Part shown: positions 32,338-46,055 of the stretch, in pieces
Position numbering within the stretch: the stretch's first letter is position 1
Layout of the letters: each line of letters begins with the position of its first letter
Assembly (NCBI GenBank): GCA_020137815.1
Contig: CM035350.1
Coordinates: 3,175,037 to 3,239,036, forward strand
Source of the DNA: Hormiphora californensis
Taxonomy: Eukaryota > Ctenophora > Tentaculata > Cydippida > Pleurobrachiidae
Direction: 5' to 3'
DNA length: 64,000 nt
The notes under the pieces: model-generated
Databases searched by the model: none
The model's input: the letters and a program-made list of their open reading frames with translations, nothing else
Told to the model about the DNA's origin: nothing
Position numbers and translations under genes: made by a program

Positions 32338-33948
32338 CCACATGGGGTCAGCTGCCACATATGCTATTTACTGCTGTCTCACAGATCAGCTCTCTTGGCT
32401 GAGTGAGTTATATACCTACACCATTGCTGAAACTATCATCCGTGGTGTATAACTGTCCTAGGCCAATGCTCTGACCATGCAGTTCTCGCGTGCTCCGAAA
32501 TGAGAAAAGGGTCAGGCCAATGACAGTGGTGTAACTCACTCACTCGAGGGGTATCAGACAAATTGAGTTTGCAGCTCCATTTCCAATGTCACATTTACTA
32601 AAAGTGACATTGTAAATGGAAGTAAACTTAATTTGTCTGATATAGGTACCCAGCCGTCTCGAGCTGTTGATACACACGAGCTATGTTACAGTGTGGCATG
32701 TGTATGTGAACAATATATGCATCAGCAGCTCTTAGGAGACTTGTTAATATATTGCACATAACACTACTAGCTCGAGGTGTGACGGTGTAAAATTCTCTAT
32801 CATAAGAAATGCAGACAGGTACAGCCCTGAATGAATCAGCTGCAGACTCTGCAGTAACATAGTGCAGAGTTGCCTTGTTCGACTCCCTTCCCCGCGCCCG
32901 AACATTAACAAAACAACTGCAGAGTGCAGCTATACTTTTTAAACACCCCGAGGAAGCTGTGTTTCAATACACATGATACCTCAATACCATAGCGTGTTTA
33001 CTATTTACATTGTGAATATCACACACAGAACCTAAATAACATAACCGCTAACGAGTTGACAATCACAATATGAATCGTGGGCGATGTGTTATTCAGTAAT
33101 TAGGAGTTGTGTGATTATTAGGCAACAATGTTGAATCCCCACAAATCATAATTTTGTTGCCTTGTGGTCATATACCCTGTCAGCGCATTGGCCTGACCAT
33201 ATAATTCTAATTTCTTTCAAATAAGGAGCGTGAGAACGGTGGTCAGAGCATAATTAGCCTGACAGGTCATCGCCAACTTTATGAGCACGTGCTTGCCCCA
33301 TTTTCTTAATTCTAACCATGTGTCATGATTGCCCTCGATTTTCCGAGACTCAGGTCGCCCCGTAATTTTATGTAGTACCCTATGTGACACGCTCACTGCT
33401 CCAGTAGTCTGCTGTAAGTATACTAATGGTCCCCGGCCCACCCTACTATCATTATGATATATTGATATGATGAGAGCTCCCTAAAGTCTAAACTATGAAC
33501 AATAGATGACGATCAGCTCCTCTCTTCCTGTTAAATTTACTGTTCCCTCGGTTTCTAGATTTAGCTTTGTCGCTCTGTAATTTGTCTCGCCAAGAACAAT
33601 TAGATATGTAATTTGGGTTTAATTAAGTGTCAAATAAGTTCCACTGACTATAAACATGTTTCAGGTACTTTCAGGTCTATATACTGAGGGCTGATATAAT
33701 ATTTTTTGTTATCCTCAGACTAAACTGCCCTTATAGTGTTCCCAAGATATATGCTCGTCCAATAAGCTCTTTGCCTTGTTCGACCCTCCCTCCCCGGGGT
33801 TTGAACAAAACAATAAGCTCAGGCAAGACTTGTTATATTACTCAACCCGAGACGAGTCCTAATTGTCGTTGTTCTTTGTGGAACAACTAGTATTATACGC
33901 GAATATTCTGCCAAAAAAATCCTATATATAGGTACCTATAGGTGTACC

Positions 33949-34040
<92 letters not shown>

Positions 34041-34498
34041 TGTGTGTGATGTGACGAGAGACGCCTTCAGGGAGAAGATTAATATATCAGTTCAGCGAAT
34101 TACGTGGTAACTCCCCTTCTCGACTAGCTGTCAACAAAACTCAGATTACTAGTGCCGCCTCTGATTGCACCAAGCTGAATACACCTGAGGTGACAGCTCG
34201 TAGGTACGGCAGGTAGTCCAGATCAACTCGTGTTAGGTCTGTGTGAGCAGCTGCTTTGGTGGTGGTCAAGAATCTATAATGCTAGTTAGACTCCCTCTCT
34301 ACATATATTGACCATCTGCACGTGCGAGATAGACACATGGAGCTATTATAAAACAGGCTTGTGTCCCAAAATATTTGTTGTCTGTAGGCATATATTCCCT
34401 AGCCGACTAAAGAGTTCTTATACCCCTGCATGCCGTTCAGTGCTATTAATTATTCATTATAGTGGGACGTGGGTATTTATAATTGTAACACCAATTAA
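32338..34498 (+). repeat. Segmental duplication, copy B
   Basis: Partner of 26796-29424 in direct orientation. It includes the hairpin near 32553-32643, a CTGTC-family element near 33176-33262, a 42-bp TTGTTCGACC...GAACAAAAC unit bounded by AATAAGCTC, and a (GA)n run at 33954-34038. Confidence 0.9.
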
Positions 34499-34558
34499 CA
34501 TAGTAAGGACTGCAGTGGTCGTAACTTACTGAATCCTTTTTAGTGGGCCTAAAGCAGG

Positions 34559-34581
34559 CTGTCAGGTCAATGCTCTGACAG
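34559..34581. mobile_element. 23-bp palindromic insertion with perfect 8-bp target duplication
   Basis: CTGTCAGGTCAATGC...TCTGACAG is a 23-bp near-palindrome flanked on both sides by AAAGCAGG (34551-34558 and 34582-34589). Its sequence matches the terminal unit of the larger CTGTC-family MITEs, so it appears to be a minimal member consisting of the termini alone. Confidence 0.75.
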
Positions 34582-35306
34582 AAAGCAGGGGACCTATAGA
34601 TAAGAGTCTTCTGGTCTCGATGCATCGTTGGTAATAAACCAATCAAATGGTTCCAGCATGATACTCGATTCTTTCTTTGCTAGCACCCTATTTTTTCTAG
34701 AATTAGAAATAAAACTATGTCTTTGCACTGAGCACTCGGAAAACGTTACGTACAGAAGTTGCCCTTTCAGCTTTATGCAAATTGAACATTTGTTGTACAC
34801 AAACACCTCACAGCGACCTAGTCCACTTCATTCTAAAGATATATTCCCTTGTTTTGTTAAATCCCTCTTTATTTTGTGGGGCGCAGTGAGACATAACAGG
34901 GTCGTGGAGCACGGCCCAAACATAATGTTTCTGTGACATAGGAATTAGGTGCAGGGTTTGTTTTAAGAGGTCCTTTGTTACACCAGTTCATATTGTCTGC
35001 CCTACCCGAACCTTACAGTCATTTAGTATGATAAAGGGATAAAGTTCATTTAGTATGACAAGGTTCATAGTATTAGCTCAGCTCCTAGCTATAAATTACC
35101 TCTGTCTACAACCCCCCCAACATAGTATATTTCCTCCTCAGCTCCCTTCACATGTTGGTGTTACCTACTAAACACGTGCTGTCATGTATTATCCCAAATA
35201 CATGCCTGGGCTATATGCAGTGGGTTATGATAATTGATACCAATCGCAATACTACTGTTATATTAACACCCTGGGGTCGCGAGTGTGTTACCATTACACC
35301 ACCCAG

Positions 35307-35384
35307 CTGTCAGAGCATTGGCCTGACCCATTCTCGTTTCTCTCGGAGCGCGCGAGAACTGTGGTCAGAGCATTGGCCTGACAG
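35307..35384. mobile_element. CTGTC-family palindromic MITE (78 bp) with perfect 8-bp duplication
   Basis: It starts CTGTCAGAGCATTGGCCTG and ends AGCATTGGCCTGACAG, with the core between holding CTCGGAGCGCGCGAG. It is flanked by CCACCCAG at 35299-35306 and 35385-35392, a perfect 8-bp target duplication. Each terminus is itself a small palindrome, so the element is a doubled form of the 23-bp unit at 34559. Confidence 0.85.
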
Positions 35385-36721
35385 CCACCCAGCCGACAAA
35401 GGTATCCTCTAGGAATATTGTGAAGTTCATATCACAGCTGATCATGTTTCATGTGTGCCATATGGTCTGAAGTGAATCTTATTGTAGTTGTTGTGTGATT
35501 CTAGAACTAGAAGCAGCTGCTACTGGCGTTGGCTCTATCGATCTCTCATCTCTCTATAGTTCTGACTTCTGGAGGAGGCATTATATTCCCTCTCTTTTAT
35601 AATAGGGGAAGTCGCGCTATCCCCAGCTCTCAGTTGTATCAGTGACAGTATAATAGTGTGATTGCTCATAATGATGGACAGACTTGTCTCCAATTTAATC
35701 AAGGACCACTCCGGTTTATCAGTCTTAATAATAATCCCGGTATCCCTAAGCTAGGCGGGGGAGCTCTCATTGGTGGCATAAGAGCACTCATCACGGTGTC
35801 ATAATACCACTGTCCATACTGATATAGGATCATATAAGAGCATTATATATTGACCGGATAGTAGGATAGCTTTATAACGGCCCGTCTTACTGCCCCTATA
35901 CTATATTGACCGATCCGCCGGTTCTTATATTGCCCCAGTATGATATTAGGAATTAATATTATGGGGAATTCGGTTATATTATGGTTATATTAGGGGGAAT
36001 TCGGTTTTATATGCCTTTGATCTAAGCGGCGATCATTATAATTAGCATAATATAACGAAGCCCTCCTAGATACACAGTAGTCTCGGTCGAAACAAAAAGA
36101 AGGGTTTGAAAACAAGTTTTTCAGTTCTATTGTTCAGCGTGAGAAACTCAACCCCTCCCCTGCTGCTGTACCTCATAATGCAATGTACCGATGTACATTG
36201 CACAATCCTTTGATCCAACCCTTAGACCAGATGAGCCTATTAAATTTCCCAAAATCAGTAGAGAGAAAAAGGGAGAAAGAGTGAAAGTGAGAGAGATAAT
36301 TATAAAGGGACCTAAATCCTATAATTTCTCTGTGACCTATAATCTGATTCTCTTAAGGCTATACCATTGGTATGTATGTGTCATTACACACATACATGTC
36401 ATAATAAGGGTACAAAGTCAAGGCCATAATTACGGGGCCTTTCTCTCTGTATCAATACCTCACTCCTTCTCTCTCTACTCCTTCTCTCTCCTATCATCCT
36501 TCTAGTTCTATCTGATCTCTTCTCGGATTCCTTCTCTCTCAAATTCGAGTGCCGTTGCTAAAGACAGTGCCATAGTACGAATCCCATTCAGACTCAAAAT
36601 TCACATATAGGTCTTTAGGTTATATTACTGTATAATACGCCCAGCTCTCTTTTCGTTTTCACATCTACATTTTGTCTTTCTACGAAAGTTCCATTTTTCC
36701 TTTCTTGACTTCTTGTACTTT

Positions 36722-36872
<151 letters not shown>

Positions 36873-38215
36873 TTCTCTCCAAGAACGGACCGGGAATGAT
36901 CATTATGCGTTTATCCGCAGCAATAGCGACTATTTACTGCTCCTCATTTCGACATGATTTAGCATTAAATGCACAGATCGCCAGCCATTCCAATATAGCA
37001 ACTTCTAATCCCATTCCCAGTTATAATGATGCACATCCCGCTCTTTAATCTTGTTAATGAGTTTCAGGGCGCCAGAGTTCCGTTATGAAAAATACAGGTA
37101 TTCACTTTCAGGTCCAAATATATTAATTCCCTCAGCTGTGAATGCATAATAATGTTTCACACTGATCGATTCGAGGCGCCCCAAACATGCATAATATCTT
37201 TGAGTGGTAACATGAGTAGAGGACATGAATCGACTAATTTTCGTGTTGTCCCACCCCTTTATACTCAACAACTCATTTCTTAACAACTCATTTCATACCA
37301 CGCAAGCGTTTGTCTGTAAAAGTCCATGTTCGAAATGTTACTTTAACTTATTTTTTAAACTTAAGTAATAAGTAATAAGTATACATCGTTTTTTAGTAGG
37401 ACTATAATGGTATATGAACCTTTATGGTACAATTCAATACATTTTTGTCAACAAATATAATTGACTTTGATACTAACGACTACAGATCTGTGTTTGTAGA
37501 AAGAAAGGGCAAAACGCTATCTCTATCTCGCTCTGCCGTGTTTGTTCTATACTACACCAACCCCCTTCCGCTGCCGTTAAACGATGCCAGTATGGAGCCA
37601 GTATATCATATCTTGTTGCTTTGACAGCTCAGTAACAGCAATCTGACTGGCTAGTGCAAACAGTGATACGTTTCTAAGGTATTCCTGCAGTCTGCGAATC
37701 ATCCAAACCTGCCAATCGTAATACAGAGAATCTTACATGTTATAATCAGTATCAACTATTCATAATTCATAGAAAGGAAGAGAGTGATGAATGAAGCTTT
37801 TAACTTTTAACTTTATGTAGCACTTCTACGCTTCGATGATTATCTCTCCTTTCTCGACTGTTCTCTCGACTAGCTGATGTGATTACAACATGTGTGTGTT
37901 TCTTCTAAATACGCCCTTTATAACAGTGCTGCCTCTCTCATTCAGCAGCAGGGGTATAGTGGCACTCCTTCGCTATTCAAGTCTTCTTGTGAACAGTCTA
38001 GCTCCCTCTTTATTCCAGGCCTAACCTTCTTTTATTCATTTGCAGTTCCCTTTGTTCATTTGTAAAGCACCCTATTATCAAGCTAGTCACTTTTTGTAGG
38101 GTGAGGTGCGATCTGTATATCACACTTAGTACCTTCCCCTACCATTCTTTACAAGGCTGCTAAATATCTTCCCCTCTTTTATTCTCATCCCAAATGACGC
38201 TCACTAAAGTTTATA

Positions 38216-38382
<167 letters not shown>

Positions 38383-38681
38383 CTCCCTCCCTTGCGAAGT
38401 TTTCTTGGCTCCAGTCCTCAAGGCAAGGTTCGCCCTTTGTCAAGACCCTTTGTCATGACAATATATGCATTGCACTGTATAATACAGCTCCATTGCTATA
38501 CAAATCGCCCTTTTCAGCAGTATAATTAGGAGTTCCTCCTATGAATTTTTAATAAATCCCTATTATCCTTGGAGATCTCACGAGCTAATTCTCTGCCACC
38601 TTTCTTTGCAAAGTTCCCTTTTTCGCTGTTTCCCAATTTCCCAACCCACTAGTATATAACGTGTCACTTCCAGATCCCGAT

Positions 38682-39767
38682 ATGACCTATGTGACTGATG
38701 ACAGAACAGATTCAGAGACCCCCACTTCGCCGCTACCTGGCCATCTTTCCACGGGTGACACGGCGTGCGGCGTGGCATGTATTGTCCTATTTGTCGTTGG
38801 AACGCTAGCCAACCTACCCGCTCTTATCTTTTTCATCGGACAGAGACGTAAAAGCAAGGACAAGAAACGTGTATTTGATGGTTTGTTTATCTGTACATGT
38901 ACCACCGATCTCCTGATATGTATTGGAATGCTCCCCATTGCCCTCTCCTTCTTAGGTGGAAGAGACACGGGACTACTCCGCGATTCACCCTGGGTGTGCC
39001 ATTTCTGGGCCGCTCTATGGTACATCCTACCCTACTTCTCGGTAGCGTGTGTTACCGTTCTATCGTTCACCCGTACCTATACCCTGATCAGGCCCCTCTC
39101 ACCCCTCAAAGATGCGGTAGTTTTCGGCACTCTTGCTGCCTACATGATGTTCCTAGTTTTCCGAACGGTCATCTCTCTCTTCCTCCGTCCCGCTGTCGAG
39201 TTCCTATACGATAGATATACGGTGATGTGTGTGGAGACTGTGGGTATTGTCAAGTACCCAAAATATGAGACATACTATGTGGCCAAGTTGGTCATTAACC
39301 AGATTCTACTGCTAGCTCCCGTGCTCCCCATCACCATCTCGTGTGTGGTGTGTTTCATTGTCTTCCACAAGTACAGACTAACCCGCCGGGGCAGCAAGCG
39401 AACCCTCCGGTTACAAAGTGAAGCTACGATAACCATTATAATGGTAACGGTTGTGTATTGGCTGTGTAACGTTCCCATGGTGATCAACTACATCGGTTTC
39501 CATGTTACCCGGAAAAATGAACCTGAAGATGATCCCTACTCCAATGTAGAGTTCCTGGAGTGGTACAGCTGGCCCATCGTGTTAACGGTCAGTGTGGGAG
39601 TTAACGCCACTGTTAACCCCATTATTTATGCTACCAGAATGAGGCTGTTTAGGGAGTTTATCATTGGCAAGGTGAGGGATTGGTTGCCATGTGCTAACTC
39701 CACAGCTTGGACCAGCCTGGATGACTCTCAAAACCATAAACTTACCAATATCTCTATCGACCTCTAA
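38682..39767 (+). CDS. Class A (rhodopsin-like) G-protein-coupled receptor
   Basis: A single uninterrupted frame of 361 residues with seven hydrophobic segments. Landmarks: GTLAN with Asn44 in helix 1; TTDLL with Asp76 in helix 2; Cys106 at the top of helix 3 and Cys183 in the second extracellular loop for the usual disulphide; TRT (130-132) where most receptors have DRY; WLCNVP (260-265) in helix 6; NPIIY (312-316) in helix 7; RLFREF as helix 8. The receptor should sit in the plasma membrane and signal through G proteins; the ligand cannot be told. Start: ATG at 38682 is the first in frame; CTTCCAG directly before it could also be a splice acceptor of an upstream 5' exon. The missing acidic residue of DRY removes the ionic lock and may raise basal activity (inference). 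Confidence 0.9.
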   Translation: MTYVTDDRTDSETPTSPLPGHLSTGDTACGVACIVLFVVGTLANLPALIFFIGQRRKSKDKKRVFDGLFICTCTTDLLICIGMLPIALSFLGGRDTGLLRDSPWVCHFWAALWYILPYFSVACVTVLSFTRTYTLIRPLSPLKDAVVFGTLAAYMMFLVFRTVISLFLRPAVEFLYDRYTVMCVETVGIVKYPKYETYYVAKLVINQILLLAPVLPITISCVVCFIVFHKYRLTRRGSKRTLRLQSEATITIIMVTVVYWLCNVPMVINYIGFHVTRKNEPEDDPYSNVEFLEWYSWPIVLTVSVGVNATVNPIIYATRMRLFREFIIGKVRDWLPCANSTAWTSLDDSQNHKLTNISIDL

Positions 39768-40514
39768 AGGGGTATTGTTGTACCAGACACTTATCATTGT
39801 GAAGCGCCCCTTCTCTCGTTGTATGTACCTGTGTTTAGATGTTAACACGTGACACTTGGAATAGCTTGTATAGGGAGGAATCTAGTCAGAATTAGAGAGA
39901 CGAATTATATTCTCTGTATGTGTGTGTGTGTGCGAGGGAGCTTGTTTTATCTCTTCCAGGGAGTGACGAAATGTGTGTTCGAAATGTGTTCGAAATATGT
40001 GTGGTAGATGGAGAAAACATGTGTTCAAGAGAGACAGATTGACAGTAAACTCTTAATTTGAAACTATTAATATATCGGAAAAACAAATTTAACTACTTGG
40101 TACAAAATATATAACAACTTTATCTCTCACTCTCTCGGGCAATTTCGCACATTTTCTATCTCCCTCCACCTCAAAACGCTAATTGGCACACACCAACAAC
40201 AGGCAGTGAGATCACACACGCAGTACCAAAATATATCTTTCCAAGCTTTCTCACACTCTCGCACAAACACACATTCTCTTTTGGAAACTTCAGTGAAATA
40301 TTAACAAACAGATATATGAGCTGAAGAAGGTCGGGTATCATGGAAAGGAGCAGCTGGGGGAATATAATTTAGAACTTTAATTGGCCGTGGTAAGAATTGT
40401 AACAAACAATAGTCCTATATCAGTTCATGGACATGCTGAAGCAGATGCCCTGTGACTATTTTCACTCTTGTATAATCGCCCTAGAACAGAACTATCATAG
40501 TAGGAACAAGCCCT
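39768..40514. other. Spacer after the GPCR; no gene seen
   Basis: It includes the receptor 3' UTR and short GT/CA runs. No conserved coding sequence was recognised. Confidence 0.4.
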
Positions 40515-41307
40515 TAGTAGAGTCGATAACTACATCGACCTCTCCCAATTGTTCCAGTTTTTGTCACATCTGTTTGGAGCCTCGACACGACCTCTAAACA
40601 GGTGTTACTTTTTCACAAACTGTTTTCATCTTGGTGTAATCAGCAGTTGAAATGTTGTTGATCATAACAAAAACCTAACTATTTTTTTTCAACTTGGGGT
40701 AAAACCATGGGTGTCAAAAGTTAGCTCTAGGTCCCCTGAGTAACCATCCGGAGACTCTAAGAGATATTTCAAGCCGTTCTCCCGTAATCATTAATCCCGG
40801 TGGAGAAAAAAATACAATGCGGACGTACGTGAGCGCTGGCAGGCTGTTTACATGTTATTGCATGTCTCTCACTCTCTCTGGAAAAACCGCACGTGCGGTT
40901 GCGCCGCGCGAGATAACTCTTTCTCAAGGGGGAGAAAAGAGAGAGACGCACATTAACGTTATACATTAAAGTTGAGGTTGTAGGCAATTGCACGTACGTC
41001 CTTACTCAAATATGTGCTCTACCGGGATTAATGATTACAGGAGAACGGCTTGAAATATCTCTTAGAGTCTCCAGATGGTTACTCAGGGGACCTAGAGCTA
41101 ACTTTTGACACCCATGGTTTTACCCCAAGTTGAAAAAAAATAGTTAGGTTTTTGTTATGATCAACAACATTTCAACTGCTGATTACACCAAGATGAAAAC
41201 AGTTTGTGAAAAAGTAACACCTGTTTAGAGGTCGTGTCGAGGCTCCAAACAGATGTGACAAAAACTGGAACAATTGGGAGAGGTCGATGTAGTTATCGAC
41301 TCTACTA
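40515..41307. mobile_element. 793-bp foldback element with about 290-bp arms
   Basis: The left end TAGTAGAGTCGATAACTACA has its exact inverse at the right end. The arms (about 40515-40803 and 41022-41307) are almost identical inverted copies. The roughly 220-bp centre carries a GC-rich palindrome AACCGCACGTGCGGTT. No open frame of note. It lies between the convergent GPCR and LHFPL-like genes. Confidence 0.85.
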
Positions 41308-41433
41308 CCTCACAAAACAAATCTTAAATCTACTCTGCAGTAGGGATGCGTGGTTTTTCGTTTTGTTGATGTTTTGTGAAGGTTTGCTCCCCGACTCGAT
41401 AAGTTTTGGAACTCTGCCGAGCACAGACCCATT

Positions 41434-43180
41434 TTAGCTATCCTTCTGCTTTTGGAGGAAGAGAGACAGACATCCGAAGAAGATGGCGAGGACGATGGAA
41501 CCGGTGGAGGCTAGACCGAGAAGGAAGGCCCACCCGAGTTCACAATCACCCAGTTTAAATGGCTCCAGTTCATCTCCACAGTATCCCTCTCCACGACACT
41601 TGAACTCATCTTTGTCCCAGCTAAGAACCCACAGGAGAATAGCCACACCGTTGATGATCACTGGAGAAAGAGGGAAGGGAGTTAGTTTTTAAAGTGGAGT
41701 TTCATGTTTGGGTGGTGACAAGTGTCATTGGTAGAAGTGAACACTCGTTCGGCAGAGCAAGTGAGCACGGGAAGTTGATGGAATGTTGGATGTTTGATTC
41801 TGTGCCCAAAAGTACACATATATATAAGCCCAGATCTAGCGGAGAAATTTGTTGAGTGAGTAGTATGGTGTACAGATGGTCGAGTTGGAGTGTGTGCCTG
41901 GTAATCACTGCAAGATGACTGTATATAATGACGTTATATAATTGGCCAATTAACTCACGACAGAAGAGTTGGACAATTGAGATGAGAAGATAGGTAGAGA
42001 CGTCACACATGTAGCCATAGCACAGAGAGATAGCAGAGAAGATCCAGCTGACCAGGAGAATGACAGTTCCAGCACCGAACAGAACAGAGGAAACCTGAAG
42101 TGGTGGTGGTTAAAGTACGTGGTTAGTTAGGAGTTCGTAAAATCTGGAAATTGGTATAAGTATTTGCTCTTATTTCATGATGTTATAACCTAATTGCTCT
42201 AGTAATCAAAGATATCAAAGTTAACCACCCATTCATCTATATACTTATAGGACCTCTAGGTTATAACACATGAACTTGACTATACCTTTCCAAAGACGGT
42301 AGGGATGGCAGAGAAATCAGTGTAGAGTGGGCACCTAACAAGATGGGCTTCTTTCTCGAAATTCAACCTGAAATTTAGTTATTTTGATTGATAATAACGT
42401 TGGGTAATCATTTCCCTCATTTTTTGTCAGAGTATTGGCAGCTGACAAACTCCACTTACACCACACTTTCGTTGACGTGGGGTAGGTTGTTGTAAGGAAT
42501 ACAGTAGCTCATAATTCCACAGGCCGCATGGTTATCAATCGTCAAAGCACGCTGGATGTCTGCGAAGTTGTTATCCTGCAATGGAGAGAGATCATGATAT
42601 TGTGCAAGAAATATCTCTTGTGCTATGATAGTGAATGGATTAGCTGCTGTTCCAAACTATTGTCGTTTACTATTTTGAGGTTAGGAGATTCTGCTAGATG
42701 GGCCTATGCCTAGATCATCTAGGCGTAGGTATTTAGCAGAACTCGCATACTGATCTAGTAGATGAATATGCGAGTTTTTGAACACCATCTCTGGCGTGAT
42801 CACACTCAAATTGAGATGTGAGAGCATAATTTACAATATGATGATCTCTCTATTTGCATAATTGTGTTTCAGCAAAGAGTACTGAAATCTTTGCATGTTG
42901 GTCATTTGAATCACTTGGTATTTGGAGAGTTGGTGTATCTAGTCGCATAGCGTAGAGAATATAGGGACTGGTACATTTAAATGCATTTCTGATTTGTGAC
43001 CCATACAGTGTGTAAATCACGAATTATCATTACTATACAACTAACCTTTTCAATTGTGATGGGTTTTTCATTGGTTTTCACAAGCCAGAAAGGCATGAAG
43101 AAGGAGACGATACTCCCCACAACAATGAAAAAACTGAGGGTGCACCATACACCGGCAGTAGCTTTGTAGGCGTATACCAT
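41434..43180 (-). CDS. LHFPL-family tetraspan membrane protein
   Basis: Five exons on the minus strand: 43180-43046, 42575-42460, 42367-42286, 42094-41959, 41660-41434, giving 231 residues with matching phases. Four membrane segments: about 8-34 (WCTLSFFIVVGSIVSFF), then after a Cys-containing loop (CGIMSYC) VLFGAGTVILLVSWIF, YLLISIVQLFCLIINGVAIL, and the last one, WAFLLGLASTGSIVLAIFFG. The second extracellular loop WDKDEF...YCGDELE and LGDCELGWAF match the family signature (WDS.E....CG......LG.C..GWAY). LHFPL proteins are relatives of claudins; vertebrate members partner with mechanotransduction channels and GABA-A receptors. Which paralogue this is cannot be decided. Length and Cys pattern are normal for the family. 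Confidence 0.85.
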
Positions 43181-43866
43181 TTTGTGTCCTAGATCACACT
43201 GTAACTATCAGTTAGGGAGTTAGTTGGGTTAGAAAATATTAGGAATCAGTAGCACGGCGTGGACTCGTGGTGTAATGGCTATCAAATTGGGCAGTTCAAG
43301 GATACTTCCGGTATGAAAACAGGCAAAGGGGCTGCATGTACAACAGTAGTGGGCGAGAAATTGAATATAATGCGGCGGAAAAACAGACTGCACGATACAC
43401 TATATTAGTGGCCCGGGGCTTCCCCCGGGGTTGAGTGCTGCAGTTGACCCAGCTGGGACGCGGTATTCGCAAGAGAGCTTCAGTGTGAAACTTTCAGAAA
43501 GGAAGCTTCAAATAAAATTAAATGTGGTAGACGGGAAAGGAAAAAAAGGAGAGGCATGTGTGACTTGACGGTTGCTGCGAAATTAGCGCTATTTCTGCTT
43601 CTATCCTACCACTAGCTGCAACTAGCTGTTTGCTATCTCTTATCAGCACTTTATTAGGGTGGGACTTTTAAAAGTCTGGGGAGGGTGGTGGTATTGGGGG
43701 GGTGGAAACCTAAAAAAGGGGGCTGGGTGAGGTTGTACCCGGGGATGTGTATTTCCACTTTGGGAAAATTTCAAATTTAAAAAAGGGTCATAGAGGGGGT
43801 ATTACCTGAACTCGGGAGGCGAAATGGGATAAGGAACAGTTCAGATGTGTGAGAGAGGGGGAAAAG

Positions 43867-43903
<37 letters not shown>

Positions 43904-45096
43904 CGAGAGAGAGGAGAGGATGAGATAGAGAAGAGAAAGATATATCTCCGATACATATCTCTATCTATCATTCTATCCTCTCTCTTCTCTCTCTCCTCTC
44001 TCTTCTTCTCGTCATCTCTTCGTCTCTCTGCTCTCTCATCTCTCTCTGTGCACTCCGCCGTCTCTCCTTGTTGTTTCTGCTATCCCGTTTCCCTTGGGGA
44101 TTTGTGGGGAAATCTTTTCCTGTTATGGATTCAGTGCAGGGCTTGGGTGGGGCATCATGTGGGTTCGTTTGGGTCCTGTTCGTTGTCTACTTCATTAGTA
44201 TTGCTGCATGTGTCACACCACTCAATATCAACGGTCACATGTGGATGGGAGAGAGTATCGCGATAGAGAGTAGATGAGATGGTTTGAATTGGTTACACAT
44301 CATTCCCGCTACTGCACGTCTGTATCATTACTACCTACGGCACAATAAAATAGAGCAGGCCCTCGCAATATAAACTAATAAGAACAGTCTATAGAACATC
44401 AAGAATCATTAGCCTTTTCCAGTTTTGAGCAGCTAGTTGACAGAGTAAGTTTTTTATCGCGTCTGATGAGTTAGAAAAGAGATAGATGGAGAAAAGGGAG
44501 TGAGGGTGCACTTTGTCACTGTCAGCTCAGACCATCAACGCGTCAATAACTCTGATTCTAAGGAAATAAGGAACACACCACAATGCCAACAGTGACTAAC
44601 AGCAAATTAGCACACAACCAGGAGCTGTTATAGAAAGAGAGAGAGGAAGGGGAGAGGAAGAGAGAGAGAAGAGAGAGAGCGAGAGAGGAGAGAAAGAGAA
44701 GAGGAAAATAGAGAGAGAGAGAGTCAACCGAAAGTATGTGCGGTACATTTAGAAGCAGGTCCCTTCCCCCGTCCCCTAGAGTTTATACTGCCGCATTTGT
44801 CATTGTGGCATATACTAATTTCGGATTTTCCACTTTTAGCAATTTATAATTCCTTATATTTGACATTACCACAACTCACAAGGAAATTGCGCTGGAAAAG
44901 AGAGGGGGACCAACATGAAAATCCATTTATAAACCTTGGCAGGAATTATACTAAAACACATGCTAAGGCTACAAGCAGAGAGGCAGCTTTAATGAACCAA
45001 TATACACATGGCATGGGACAATGTAGCGGTAAACTGTAATCGGCGGAAGAAGAAAGGAAGGAGAGAGAGAAGAGAGAGAGAGATCTATCTCTCTCT

Positions 45097-45170
<74 letters not shown>

Positions 45171-45641
45171 CTCTATCCGTCTAGTTACAATACCCTGTCC
45201 CTCCTTCTCGAAGCACGGTCAGGCACTGTGGTGCGCTTCACAAATTCAGCGGAAACGAAAATGCCCAACAGTGAAGTGTAGTGGTGAATTAGTGAACTGA
45301 ATTTGCACTGTAAAATTTGTGCCGGCTGTGTATCTCTATTTCATACAGCGAAATAGAAAAGACAGCAGCTCCAGAGAATCGCTTAGACAGACACAACTGC
45401 AATACAGATATTGCTCCCAAGAATTAGGTACAACCCGCACAGAGTGACTAGTTATAGTACAGAACTTCACGATACAAAATGGAATTGTGTGTGTGGTGGA
45501 GTAAAGTTGATATTGAGGGGGACGGTGTAACACGATCTAGGATTGGAGTGAGATGGGAATGAGATCTAGGGACCCAATTAGTTGACAGTAACTGAGACTA
45601 CCAGTCAAGTACTATCCAGCTCATCTTAAATTCCCTCTCTT

Positions 45642-45664
45642 CTGTCAGAGCATTGGCCTGACAG
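45642..45664. mobile_element. 23-bp CTGTC-family palindrome
   Basis: CTGTCAGAGC...GGCCTGACAG is the same minimal unit as at 34559-34581. Flanks CCTCTCTT and TCTCTCTT agree at seven of eight positions, but the surroundings are CT-rich, so this match is weak evidence for insertion. Confidence 0.55.
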
Positions 45665-45967
45665 TCTCTCTTTGACATATCGGACATGAGAAAATCCCTC
45701 TTTTCTTGAGGAGGGACCGGGGTGACCCCCGACCCCTGTGGTGAACTGGCGTGGTTCAGAGTTTGAACCACCCCTCCACATTTCTCTGTGTCCACCGCGG
45801 AAATGAGCTAACCCTATTTTAGTCTTTAGAGGTTAATAAACAATAGCCGGTAATGCAACGTACAACCCTGACCTAACCGCGGTAGTGTAATTCCACCTTA
45901 GATAGACCAGTCAGGTGTTCTCTCTCCCCATTTCTCTCTCTCTGTAGGAATGCTAACAAAGCATATC

Positions 45968-46055
45968 CTGTCAGAGCATTGGCCTGACCCTATTCTCATT
46001 TCTCTCAAATAAGGATCAGCGCACGAGAACTGTGGTCAGAGGATTGGCCTGACAG
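45968..46055. mobile_element. CTGTC-family palindromic MITE (88 bp)
   Basis: It starts CTGTCAGAGCATTGGCCTG and ends GGATTGGCCTGACAG, with the usual AT-rich core carrying TCTCAAATAAGGA. No clear target duplication was found. Confidence 0.7.

Noticed and set aside
35250-35306. tRNA-like string on the minus strand (TGGTGTAATGGTAACACAC); similar strings near 43265 and 59452
   Set aside because: An A-box-like sequence is present, but no cloverleaf with a proper B box at tRNA spacing can be drawn; at most a decayed tRNA-derived SINE head.
44048-44277. Overlapping hydrophobic frames in the spacer
   Set aside because: No domain, no splice context and location next to CT-rich repeats and poor-quality sequence; they look like chance frames.
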